Shown here: piece by piece, positions 20,252 through 31,192 of the stretch
Position numbering within the stretch: the first letter of the stretch is position 1
Layout: every line of letters starts with the position of its first letter
Notes under the pieces: model-generated
The model's input: the letters and a program-made list of their open reading frames with translations, nothing else
What the model was told of the DNA's origin: nothing
Database searches by the model: none
Made by a program: the position numbers and the translations under genes
Assembly: GCA_033220425.1 (NCBI GenBank)
Contig: JASNWA010000002.1
Span: 108,958-172,957, forward strand
Direction: 5' to 3'
Length of the DNA: 64,000 nt
Source of the DNA: Lepraria neglecta
Lineage: Eukaryota; Ascomycota; Lecanoromycetes; Lecanorales; Stereocaulaceae

Positions 20252-22575
20252 TTTTGCATGGAGCCACTTGTGTGTAACTGGCTTGCTTGGAGATGTACAC
20301 CTGAAAAAAGCAGCATACGGGCCAAGACTGGAGAGATGAGCAAAACAGGGTGATATGTACTATCCATGAGGTCATTTCGTGAGCTAGACAGGCATCGACT
20401 GTGGACGCACAACTTGGAAAAGCAATTATGTCGAGCTCCATATGCCAGCGATGGCAATCCTGCAGGGGACGCCACTACCCGTCATGCCGTCCATGAAGAA
20501 TTGGGAATAGCGAATCATGTTGGGATTTCCATGGTGACCAAACCGTGGTTTGGGAACGATTGGTTCATCATGCAGCCATCAGACACGATGATCGCACTAA
20601 GGAGCACTTAGGTAGGAAGTTAGTGGCTGAAATCTTCCCGCGTAGCCCCCGAGAGGGAAAGTCTCATGGAAGGAAATCCCCGAGTGAGATCGAGCCGTGC
20701 CGAGCAGTTCATCTCACCGTTTCACCGTTGCTTGGTTGAGATCTAAGACACGTTAGACAATGCTAATGGTTTGCCTCGCGTCCAGGTCATTCATAGATTT
20801 ACTGCCACAACTATGATGCATTGAGCGTCTAACAAGTAATGCCATCATGTTTGGCCTAAGGTCACAGCACCGTTATGAGGTATGGCATGCGATCACCTTA
20901 AACTGATCTGGGCCCTTGCCATTGGCCCGCTTCAAAGCTGGTGCCGCTTCCTTCGGGGAATTATGCCTAACCGAAGGTGTTCACACCTTCCAGACCATCG
21001 GCATTGACATAGTAGGACAATGGCCATGCCTGGAAACCGATGAAGGTGGTATGGGACAGACAAGCAATGTGGTGGTGCGCCTTCTTTGCTGCGAACAGGA
21101 ACAAGTACCGAAAGCATCACGTGACGTTGCCAAGCTAAATCTCAATTAGCATGACGTAATGGCATCGCTCTTTGTGTGTTGTTCATTATTTCTTTTTATC
21201 AAGTCATTCGTAGTCTTTACCCTCGAGCAAACCCCAGTACGATGGCCCTGCTTTGCCTGCTGGGAAGCATACTAGAAAGGTCTCCGTTCCAAACATTGCC
21301 TTACGGTGTTTCGGTGGCAAATTTGGCTCTTCAGAATGTCTTCAGCGACGACCACATCCTAGCAAAGGGGTAGAGCTTTCTCGTAAGCAAATGTTGTGAT
21401 ACTGAGAATACCATGAGCCAAAAAGGTGGCCACTCCACAGAAGCCACATTCTACCATGACTGCAGGTTAAGGCAACGTGAAGGTAGGAATGGGGGCTTAT
21501 ACAAGTGAACTGCTGGGCCAGGCCTCTTCGCCGAAGCATGTGGTCAGAGATGCGGTACTCACCTAACAACCTCGCTGAAGTTCAATGCGGTCTTCCATGG
21601 GTCAGACGTCGAAAGTGGCTAGTTACAAGCGCGGCGCTTTGATTCGAGCGTTTGACGAGAAATGATCGACAAAGCTCTTTTGTTTTCTTTTTGTTCGGCA
21701 CCTTGCTCATGGAAACGGCTGTCTGACGGGTGGTCACCACCGGCACAGAGGCACGGACGTTTGCCCCTGGAAATCAGGCTGTCACCCTTACCATAATTAT
21801 CACAGTGATCCTTTGTCTCACCCACCCACCATCAAGACAACAATCGGCCCGTTCTCTGATAATCCGTTGATCTTTGTACTATTCGTGTTCGTGCGCTTCC
21901 TCACGCTGGCTGGAAACATGATGCTGATGGACCTTGCATGAACTCGGACCAACTATGTCCTGCAGTTGTTGAAAGTGGCGTTCTATGTACGGAAGCCTGA
22001 GCCGCATTCGCTAGCCTTCATACTAAGATTCCAGTCTCGGCCTTAAGACCCATTTCTTTGCAAGTCATTCTATACTTGCTCATTGTAAATAGCATTCCGA
22101 AACCACTTGCATATAGTCTCCAGAGAGGAACGGTCTCGAGCTGATCTTAGCGGAGCTTCCCGTACTTGCGTTGAGTTTTCCGATGTGAAACGGCAGGATG
22201 GAGAGAATATTCATATTTGGGGGCCATGCCGGCCCTTCTCACGGTGAGGCAAGCTCAGCTGGATACAAATGCTAGCCTACGGAGTCGTCTCATGTGGACG
22301 CTTTTGACAGTCACTAGAAGTCTGTGACAGGCAGAATGGCACAACACGGATTTACAGAGGGCTTCTTTCATGCAGCTTATACTTCTTAGTGCTCCATAAG
22401 ATTCTATAATTATTGACTCTGGTGTTGTTCTCTTTTTTCTCTTGGTAAATTGCCAATCTTGACCAATATCGGCCTTCTTCTCCAACCTGCCTCCATTAAA
22501 AGAGGTAGTTCCTTTATTAATCGTTCTGCCTGACCACGCTACCAACACCCTCTCATATATCTGCACAATTCTTCC
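20252..22575. other. Long intergenic region, nothing recognised
   Basis: I found no conserved motif, repeat copy or long frame. Base composition is ordinary, so it is not RIP-degraded. Two short frames (20916-21149 and 20366-20611) show no family features. The last 150 bases precede the small secreted protein gene and contain a T/C-rich leader. Confidence 0.5.
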
Positions 22576-23100
22576 ATGATGGTCGTAACCGCAAACACCC
22601 TGGCTCTGTGTGCCTCCCTTGCCTCATTGGCCATCGCTATGCCGCTACGGCCATCTGACTACTTGGCGAAGCTACAACTCAACATGGAGGGTCCAACGCT
22701 TCACCGCAAGAAGCAAATCAAACGCGAAAATGTCAACAGCTTCGGAGTTGCTACTTGGTCTGAGTATGATGCGGATACCGAGGGTGGAGACGAATCAGAC
22801 GATGATTCAGGCATCGATAGCGACAATCCTGGCGCTCCACATAGCAGCGTGCGCAGCACCATGGAGTCTAGCGCGGACGACGCTTTCCACGGCGCAGTAG
22901 TTTTGGAAGCAACGGTAGCGGCGGCAGCACGCCCACGAGTGATCAGAGTAGGTAGGGCAACCTCCCAAGGGAGACGCATTACTATACCAGGTGGAGGAGT
23001 AGCGCAGACGAGAACCATGGAGCTCGACGACACTGGTAGGGCTCCTCAGCAGATTGGATGTTGGCCCAAAAGGGAGGCTCGAATTTGGAGCTCACTATAG
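22576..23100 (+). CDS. Small secreted protein, 174 aa, unknown function
   Basis: It is a single exon from an ATG-ATG start. Residues 1-21 form a clear signal peptide (LALCASLASLAIAMP). Then comes KKQIKREN, a Kex2-like KR site near residue 50, followed by an acidic stretch (DTEGGDESDDDSGIDSD) and a basic C-terminal half. There is only one cysteine in the mature part, so it is not a disulfide-rich effector. No family is recognised. Its reading frame is clean. Secreted with propeptide processing is my reading; the role is unknown. Confidence 0.5.
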   Translation: MMVVTANTLALCASLASLAIAMPLRPSDYLAKLQLNMEGPTLHRKKQIKRENVNSFGVATWSEYDADTEGGDESDDDSGIDSDNPGAPHSSVRSTMESSADDAFHGAVVLEATVAAAARPRVIRVGRATSQGRRITIPGGGVAQTRTMELDDTGRAPQQIGCWPKREARIWSSL

Positions 23101-23855
23101 TAAGTTCACATATCTCATGCCATTGACATGAACTGATTGTCAGAACATTTTTCAGTGGTAATGAGAAGATGATTCTATAGCTAAGCTGAGTCGAAAGAAA
23201 TTATGAAACGTAATGACGCGGGGATAAGATTACTACGGTCTAATAACATGACTCGAGTATGGATTTCAAAGGATTTCTGCTGTCTCAAGTCTCATCACAA
23301 GTTGTTGCATTTGCGACTGGTTGCCGCCTCTGCACATTGTACTTAGTGGGAGTATTCTTGCCCACTTCGTTCATGAGGTTGGGTTTGTATTCCTCCTCTG
23401 AGGGCGATAGGCACTCATGGTAGGGAAATGTTCCCTCGCAGGCGAAACATTTTAGCCTCGGCGTAAAATCATTCCCTTGGTACGCCTATCCAAACTCCCC
23501 TTTATCTATATAAGTTTCATGCTCTCGCATTCTCTTAATTACCTTCGCCTTAGCATCACGCATTTTAACTCTCCGATCCTTTTTGGGGAACGGTTTTCTG
23601 CTTTTCTCTTCTCATTCCTTGATCTTTTTCCTCGCCTCGTTTTCCTAATCCGCCTCGAACTTGCGCAAAATGCCGTCCCTATCAGAGATCTTCTTGGCAT
23701 AGTCGCCGAAGAGAGAACGGAGGTCTGCCGAGATTGGCAAAAGCATGTAAATAGGGGCCCTCCGTCTACATTTTTCCTCCCTTAGCAACCCCAATAATCA
23801 GAATGCCAACTATACCGTGACCCGTACTTCAACATCCCTTTTCTCGAAGCGTGCT
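23101..23855. other. Intergenic
   Basis: No supported gene. A pyrimidine-rich tract around 23500-23640 may be a leader or promoter remnant. Confidence 0.4.
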
Positions 23856-24619
23856 TTACGCGCATCGGTGCAGAATTGCTTGAAGGCGGTAAGCTTCGAC
23901 CATTCGGGCGCCGTAGCTCCAGCGTTCCAGTCCGACACACACGGGAAACATTCGATGAAGCCCGTCGGAGAAATCGTACCCCAAGTTGTTTGTGTCTACC
24001 TCGAAGGCGTATTCTAGTGGGATTTCTCGGAATATCCCAAGCCCACTGAAACTCTCCATCACGCGTTTTAGGTCCTCCTGGGTCATGTGCCTGTTGTCTT
24101 TTTGGCAACGAGTCTTCTCATCTTCCCAAGCCTTTTGAAAGATCATCTCAACTAGAATCTTTCCCGGCGGCCTTACAGGGACCTCATCTCGAACTTCCAC
24201 CCGGGTTACAGTGCTCAACAGCTTCTCTTTGATTGACTTCCTTGCATGCATCCTAACATCAGCAACAAGGAGATCGGTCACCCGCTGAGCTTCCTTGATT
24301 GTCGGCAACATCTCTCGCGGGAGAAGATTCTGGTCTACAGAGCCTAGAATCCTTCGGCTGTTGGTGCAAATATGATATGCGCATGGAAAATTAGAGCTGA
24401 AAAGAATTCCCTGATTGACTCTTTGAAGTTTATTGAGAGTTTGGTAGCCTCCAAAGCTCCAAGATCTCGCTCTAACGCTTCACACCCTCTCACTATACTG
24501 AGTATGATCTCGTAGAAGCTCTTCTTGTTCTTCTCGTTGTCCGTAGTCAACAAAGAAGCGACACTAATACTTGGAGCAGGGATAGTCCACGACACCTTGA
24601 TTGGAGCACAAAGAGTCAA
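23856..24619 (-). CDS. Unrecognised protein, two frames, probably spliced or frameshifted
   Basis: The downstream frame (24311-23856, 151 codons from ATG, extendable upstream as RILGSVDQNLLPRE) is polar and helical: IKEAQRVTDLLVADV, EMIFQKAWEDEKTRCQKD, MTQEDLKRVMESFSGLGIF. The upstream frame (24619-24344) reads SLLTTDNEKNKKSFYEIILSIVRGCEALERDLGALEAT and stays open up to the point where the downstream frame begins. The two look like parts of one helical protein, but I find no good intron between them, and the upstream frame has no ATG. Either a splice or a frame change joins them. No family is recognised. Confidence 0.35.
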
Positions 24620-25397
24620 ATCTCAATATGTGAAGTCAGGAAGTTCAAGATGAATGTCCCAGGGGAGGGCCTATGTCTTGATTAGTAGTCGCAACGTTCA
24701 AGGTGTGTTTTCAATGATTGCGTGCAAGGCCAGTGAGCTTGGGGAGGGCCCTAAGACTTAATCAAAAGAAGCAAAGCTCAGGTGTCACATCAAGGATTGC
24801 ACGCAAAGTTGGTGAGCTTGCAAATGCTCTAAAACTTCAGCACAACCAGATGATTTCTTCCGCTTTCATTGTTGAGGAGCTGTGTGATTCTGACCGACTG
24901 AATCTCAACAGTGAACTTTATACTGCTTCTGAGGCTACTCCCACCGTCATTTTCCTTGGCTTGATAGTCAGTATCCACAGCAAGCTGTGAGTAGAGACCC
25001 TTTCTGAGCGAGTCTAGAGCTGTATGAGGCACTGAGAAGACTTGCTTTGCCCAAAGACTTTCAATTATAGCTAAAGTGTTTACGCACAGTAGTTCCCGTT
25101 GTGAAGGAAGGGAAGGATTGTGAAAGTCCTGCGTGCTAGCTCACGTGGCTCGAGAATAACAACCAACCAATTTTTCAGTGTCTTCGGAAAGCTCTTACTT
25201 ACCGATATCGGCAGTGGTAATTCCTATTCGTACATGGTGACATTTTCCTGCAATAGCCTTCTGAGTCATTTGAGGTATTAAAAATCAAAATTTTCAAAAA
25301 CAAAATGCTGAATTTCTCTGGCTTTGACTGCTGAAATCATCTGTCGCTTAGATCAAATTCATATCCGCTAAAACGAAATTCATGATCCACGCCTACA
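24620..25397. other. Intergenic, possibly an upstream exon
   Basis: A minus-strand frame at 25032-24829 (HTALDSLRKGLYSQLAVDTDYQ) could be a 5' exon of the gene to the left, but it lacks an ATG. No repeat is recognised. The last 100 bases are an A-rich leader for the next gene. Confidence 0.3.
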
Positions 25398-26382
25398 ATG
25401 CCTATCATGCCACCAGCCTTCGATAACCCACCACGCCCTTCGCGAGAACCTAACCCCCGCTTCGAGGAATTTCAGCGTTCGCTAAAACGTGACGGCATCA
25501 ACTATTATTCGGTCGAAGTTGAAAAGTGCCTGGATGAGGCTTTCCCGGAAATTGACGACCAAATAGCGTACTACGAATGGAGATCAAGTCCCTTACGAGA
25601 GCGTGCGGACAGAGCTACTGTAGCTTGTCCATCGCCTGAGAATACATGGACCGTCTCAAGAATACTTCCTACACCGATTATAAACAAGTCTGGCGGCTAG
25701 AAAATGTGTGCTGGCTTCCATACCGACCAGTTATCATTGTCGGCGCCAGTGGAGGTATCACCTACAAGGTCTCTATCTGCACTCGTATTCAAGGTCCGCA
25801 TGCTCTCGACGACGCCGGCGAGCAAATACCAGACAACATTATGAGCATTAACGACAATGTGGAGCCAAGTCTGCGGCGGTTTACGTGGCGTCGACGTCGC
25901 AATCAGAACTTTTCCGAAGAATCCACCGAGTCTGCCGAGTCTGATGATTACAATCCAAATGTTTTCCATATCTTCCATCAGATTGGGTCGCTCATGTCGG
26001 CAACTTCAAGGCCAATCCAGAGAAGGCCATGAGAGATGAAAAGAACTGGACGGAGACTGGCTTTGCAGTAGTATCAGATGTCACACCAGGAAGAGCCAGA
26101 GGTGTTTGGCTTATCTTCGACTTCTACCCATTCGACGACACAGGAAAGCGCTGTCATTTCCCAAATAATATCGACTGGGGCTATCTTCCTGAGCTTGACG
26201 AGTTCGGTAAGCCCCAATCAGACGGGGACCAAACCGAGGAGGACCAATTCTCTGTTGCCAAGATCGCAGACTCACTCAGCGACCTGGGTGCTGATTACGA
26301 GTTCAGGTTTGAACACAAACTCAAGTATGAGCCAGAATTCTTGCGAGTCATCAAGTCTGGAGAGAGTCATTTGCTATATTAG
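25398..26382 (+). CDS. Unrecognised cytosolic-looking protein, about three exons
   Basis: The ATG at 25398 opens MPIMPPAFDNPPRPSREPNP. Three open stretches in different frames follow with coding-like composition: FEEFQRSLKRDGINYYSVEVEKCLDEAF...; then NTSYTDYKQVWRLENVCWLPYRPVII...; then DWVAHVGNFKANPEKAMRDEKNWTETGF...DFYPFDD. A short intron (about 25617-25657, GTAGCT..AAG) would join the first two, and a second near 25935-25980 the last two, but the second junction is not resolved. No signal peptide or membrane helix is seen. I recognise no family. The frequent W, Y and D residues suggest a folded enzyme-like domain. Confidence 0.45.
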
Positions 26383-27483
26383 CTTGTCGATCGCGAAAAT
26401 GCGTCTAGAGTCGTGGCTGGACAAAGCCGAGAGTCCAATTAATCTTCATTTTCGAGGAGACTAGCATTCGTGTAGGCTCATGACAGTCCCTCTAGCAGGC
26501 CCTTTCAGCAGGAATCACCAAATGACTTTGTCAAAGGTTCGCAGATTTGTATTGATATAACCCGCTTCGAAGGGTTATTGGTGTTGAGCCAGAATTTTGT
26601 CTATTTCGCGGTCCCAGAGAGCTTAAGATATGACTATCTGCTAGCTCCATTCACAGCGCTTCTAAGACTATGAGTGAGAGTATGAGCGGGAAATCTAGCG
26701 GGAAATTCCGTCCAGGAGCTCAGAATAGTATTCTTTGTTGATACGGCACGCGGATATAGTGCAAATGTACAGTAGGATGAGTTCCAAAGGGGACTGTTAG
26801 GGGGAGTGTTAGGGGGACTCTCACGAGTTAGCTCGACTAGCATTCCTATTAGCCACGTGGATTATGTGAGCATTCTAGACCACAACAATGTGGGTTCTGA
26901 CGTGGGTCCACGTTCTGGCTATCAGTACTGAGCCACAATCTAGTTTCAATTCACTAACACAATCGATGCGAGGAATGGACATTGTTCTAAAGTATTCGAT
27001 GAATTATGGCTAGCCAATTTCGTTGCGCCAAGGCTTTGCCATCGTAGGTTCTTCTCAGCCATGAACAGAGTGCTGGGATTTGCAGTAATTCCGTGGGCCT
27101 GGCGTCTCACTCAGACTCGTGGAATTTGTCCATCTCAACTTGAATACCTAGTCCTATTGCCAAGGAACAAAGCCATGCGCCACCACGTTATTGCCATGTC
27201 GACTCCTTTCTTTGTCCCATTCCGACTGACGAAAGCAATGCATGCTCTAGATTCACGTGGCTCTCTCCGCCCTTTGTCCATTTCACGTTGCCTCTAAACT
27301 TAGATCATCGAGAATGCCTGCCTTTATCTTCCCCCCCCGCGGCAAATTGTATATTTCCTTCCCATTTGCCCCTCAATCATCTCTCTAATTTTGAAGACAC
27401 TCATTTACCCACTATCGTTAAGAATATCGTTAAGGCTGCCGTCTCATCGACTCTCATATTTCTCTCCATCGCTCTCGTGAAGC
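26383..27483. other. Intergenic, promoter side of the GH16 gene
   Basis: No supported gene. The last 170 bases are strongly pyrimidine-rich with a run of nine C, as in many fungal promoters of highly expressed wall-protein genes. Confidence 0.45.
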
Positions 27484-30400
27484 ATGTACGTCGATAAGTA
27501 CGCCGTTGCGGCTTTCGCTGCTGTCGTTTCTTTGCCCCTTTCCTTCGCACAGGTCACCACGGGCTGTCAGCCTTTGAATAGTACGAGGTGCCTCATATCC
27601 ATGCTACAATCTGAATCTAACATTCTTCTCAGGCACTTGCCCTCCAGATGTGGGTCTTGCGACAAGTTCTTACTTCGTCGACTTCACAAAAGTGACCTCT
27701 CTCCCTATCGACTGGTCCGTTGCCGCCTACGAGACCGTGGAATTCGGCCCCAATGGTGCCGAGCTGGCATTTGCAAAACGCTACGATGCGCCTCTCATTC
27801 GCACAAACTTCAACTTTCTTTTTGGACGCATTGACTACGTTGTCCAGACTGCACCAGGAGTAGGCATAGCCAGCTGCATGGTTCTCTTATCCGATGATCT
27901 GGATGAAATCGATTGGGAGTTCCTCGGCGGTGCTGGTAACTCTGCTGAGACAAACTACTGGGGCAAAGGATTTCTGGATTATCGCGTCGCTGAATATGTC
28001 GGCGTGACAAGCCCGACTACTCAGTTCCACACATATTCAATCGAATGGTCGGCAACATCTCTCAGTTGGATCATCGATGGGGAAACCGTCCGTACTGTCA
28101 CAGCAGCACAGGCTGGCAATATCTATCCTCAGACACCTATGAAAGTCAGTCTCAGCCTTTGGGATGGGGGAGATCCAAGTGAGCCTGCAGGTACGAGGGC
28201 CTGGGCTGGCGGAAATACGCCAATTCCACCACCGGAGAACTATACCATGTTCATAAAGAGTGTCAGCATCCAAAACGCGAACCCGGCAGAGCAGTATCAG
28301 TACACAGACGAGACTGGAAGCTGGCAGAGCATCAAGATGTTCAACAAATCCGCACCTCTCGTGATTTCAAGTTCTAGTTCCAGCATGGAACCTACTAGCA
28401 TCTCCATAAACCCCTCTGCGCCTTTCGTCTTGCCCACTACCACTCCTGCCAGCGGAGTCCTTCCCACGGAGAACACCGTGACCACCCCAACTTCTCAACT
28501 GAGTTCAGTTACCTCTGCTTCTCTGATGAATATCAAAGCTGTGGGGCCGCAAAGTTCCCCAACGTCTTTATCAAATTTGGCGACCTCGATGGCATCCTCT
28601 GCATCCCTAGCCAACACTGGGTCTCTGGCCAATACCAAAGCTACAGGTTCTCTAAGCTCCCCGACAACTCTCCCAAGCTCGACGCCTCTCGTAAGCTCTG
28701 GCACTCATTTGAGTTCATCTCCTGTGTTGAACTCAACGCCTCTTATGGGCTCTAGCACTCATTTGAGCTCACCTTATCCTTTGAGCTCGGGATCTATCAA
28801 GAGTTCCGGCACTCCTTCGGGCTCAGTGCCTCTTATAAGCCCCAGCACTCATATGAGCTCACCATCTCCATTGAGCTCACCGATAATGCCTTTCTCGTCT
28901 GTGGCCAGCACTAAAGCGACAGGATCCCTAAACTCGACGTCTCTACTGAGTTTGGCCCTTCTTGTGAGTTCGGCATCGCTCGTGACCTCGGCCTCTCTTG
29001 TGAGCTCAGGCTCCCTTTTAAGCTCCACCATTCACTCGAGTTTGTCGTCTCTTTCGACCTCGGCACCTCTTCAGAGTTCCACGGCCTCAATAATACCTTC
29101 TATGTCCTTGGGAACCACCAAAGCGACAATACTTCTAAGCTCCATAGCTTCAATGGCGTCTTCTGCGTCATCTTTGATCAATACCAAGGGGACCGTCACG
29201 CCAATGACATCGATTTCCGGATCTCTAGTACCCGTACCTACAGTCACGCCCATGACGATAGTCTCGGGCTCGCTGGTACTCGTACCTGTACCTTCTTCCC
29301 AATCGACGCATTCACCTGTATTATTCGCTTCGGTTCCTATTTCATCTCCCATTGCACCGACCAGCGGGAATCAGCAGAACAAGGTCTTGAGCGGTGCTGT
29401 CACGCCGATGACAATGGTTTCAGGATCGCTGGTACCTGTGTCTACCGTGACGCCAATGACAATGATGTCAGGGTCGCTGGTACCCGGCCCTGTGGCCTCT
29501 TCTCAATCGACGCAAGCAATTGTCACTACCCAGATGTAAGTCGTGAAAGTCCGAAAAAGTGTCTTACGCAAAGCTAATCTCAATCAAAGTGTTCTTACCA
29601 CATTGACCTCTTGCCCAATTACCAACACAGTCACGTCGAATGGAACGCCCACCATCCGAGTCACAACCGCAATTTCGACCGTTCTCAGCACTTCGACTTC
29701 AACCATCTGCACGAAGTGTGTTGTGCCAGTGCTAAGCTCTGCAAATATGGGTGCTCCTGGCCCAAGCTCTTCACCTACGCCTACGTCGTCGCCTCTTCCT
29801 GCATCATCTCCAGTTCCAGCGCCGTCACCTGTGCCGGCGTCGTCCCCTGTCCCTGGATCATCGGGAGTTCCAGCCTCGTCGCCACTTCTTGGCTCATCAA
29901 ACTTGCCAGGCTCATCGCCTCTGCCTGCATCTACACCAGGTCAATCTTCTGTGTCTGGGGCTTCGGGGGCGATTCCTTCGCCCTCGTTATCCCTTTTTCT
30001 AGGGTCCTCTTCTGCCCCTGCCTCATCGCCTATAGTGGGGTCTTCACCTCTTCCGGCCTCGTCGCCTGCTCCTACGCAGTTGGCTTCGAGCGTCTCAGCA
30101 GCAGCACCTGCACCTCCACCAAGGACTACGCAAGCAGTTTTAACAAGCGAAATGTAAGTCTAACCCGTTGAAGAGAATGGGTGATCATACCAGCTAATCT
30201 TGGTGCAGTGTATACACCACCCTAACAACGCGCCCAGTGACCAGCACCGTTATCCCACCAGGCGGCCTGCCGACTCAGCAAGTGACTCCGACAGTCTCAA
30301 CTATTCTCAGCACATCCATCTCAACAGTCTGCACCAACTGCATTACGCCTGTAGCCTCCACATCAACCTCTGCTGCTCCAAACGCCGCGTCCCCAGCCAC

Positions 30401-30983
30401 CACACCGCCTGCATCAGTGATCTCCGAAAGCCAGCTGGCCATGTCACTGGCCATGTCAACCTCCGAGCAAGCAATCTCCGAGAGTCAACAAGCTATAAGC
30501 ACGCTCCTCCAAGCTTTGACCGCCGCCTCAGCAGACGCATCAGTAGCATCGCATCTCTACTACTATTCCAGCCAGCTAGACGTTATTGTGAACCCGACAG
30601 CCACCGACAAGCCGACCGGGACATCAGTGCAGGTATCATACATTACTCAGATCAACACCCAGGCCACCGCTACATCTACTACAGTCAACACTGCGATTAT
30701 ACCGGCTGGGATCTTCACTCCCATTGCGCAGAGCGGAGCTTCTGCAGGCGCGTCAGGTTCCGGATCTAGAGTACTCACGTCGTCAATTACCGTGGGTCAG
30801 ACGTCAACGATGACTTCGTACGGAGTCAGTCCTAGCGGCACTGGGTCGATGAATGGTGGCAGCAATGGCACGGTGGCTAAACCGACGCAGCCGGCTTTCC
30901 ATGGTGCTGCTTCGAGTAGCTTCGCTCCTACTGGCATATTTGCTTTGTTCATAGCTGCGGTGGCTGTGGTTGTTTGCTTGTAG
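27484..30983 (+). CDS. GPI-anchored GH16 Crh-type glucan/chitin transglycosylase with very long Ser/Thr stalk, 1112 aa, four exons
   Basis: Exons: 27484-27580, 27633-29535, 29590-30153 and 30209-30983. Together they give exactly 1113 codons. A signal peptide (residues 1-22) is followed by the GH16 domain, residues about 25-240. The catalytic motif DEIDWEFLGG is at about residues 123-132, preceded by GRIDYVVQTAPGVGI and followed by NYWGKG, HTYSIEWS, and LSLWDGGD. This is the Crh1/Utr2 pattern of enzymes that link chitin to beta-glucan in the wall. The stalk is Ser/Thr/Pro-rich, with repeated blocks VTPMTxxSGSLVPV and LVSSxxSLVSS. Two C-terminal modules of the form LTTLTxxPVT...STSISTVCTNC, each opening at an intron, precede a hydrophobic GPI tail. 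No chitin-binding module is seen. The gene is intact. Confidence 0.85.
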
Positions 30984-31192
30984 ATATAGGCATTGAGTGA
31001 CCTTTTTATTTTAATCCCTACGAATAAGGCGGGAAGTTTTTGAATTTGCAGAAGATCTGATTGTCGCTGAGGGAGACCTGGACTTGTCAGTTTATCACAG
31101 CGCGGAGTACGAGATTTAGACCCTTCAGTGGCAATGCCAATTTCTCCTTTGTCATCGCAACTTCATAATAATTATTAGTACACAGAAAGAGT

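Noticed and set aside
24718-24990. 90-codon plus-strand frame
   Set aside because: No family features, no leader and no conservation cue; I treat it as chance.
28297-29352. Several minus-strand frames of 60-90 codons
   Set aside because: Antisense of the repetitive Ser/Thr stalk of the GH16 protein.
29611-30171. 186-codon plus-strand frame with hydrophobic and Cys-rich look
   Set aside because: It is another frame of GH16 exon 3; the spliced frame keeps the repeated module and GPI tail.
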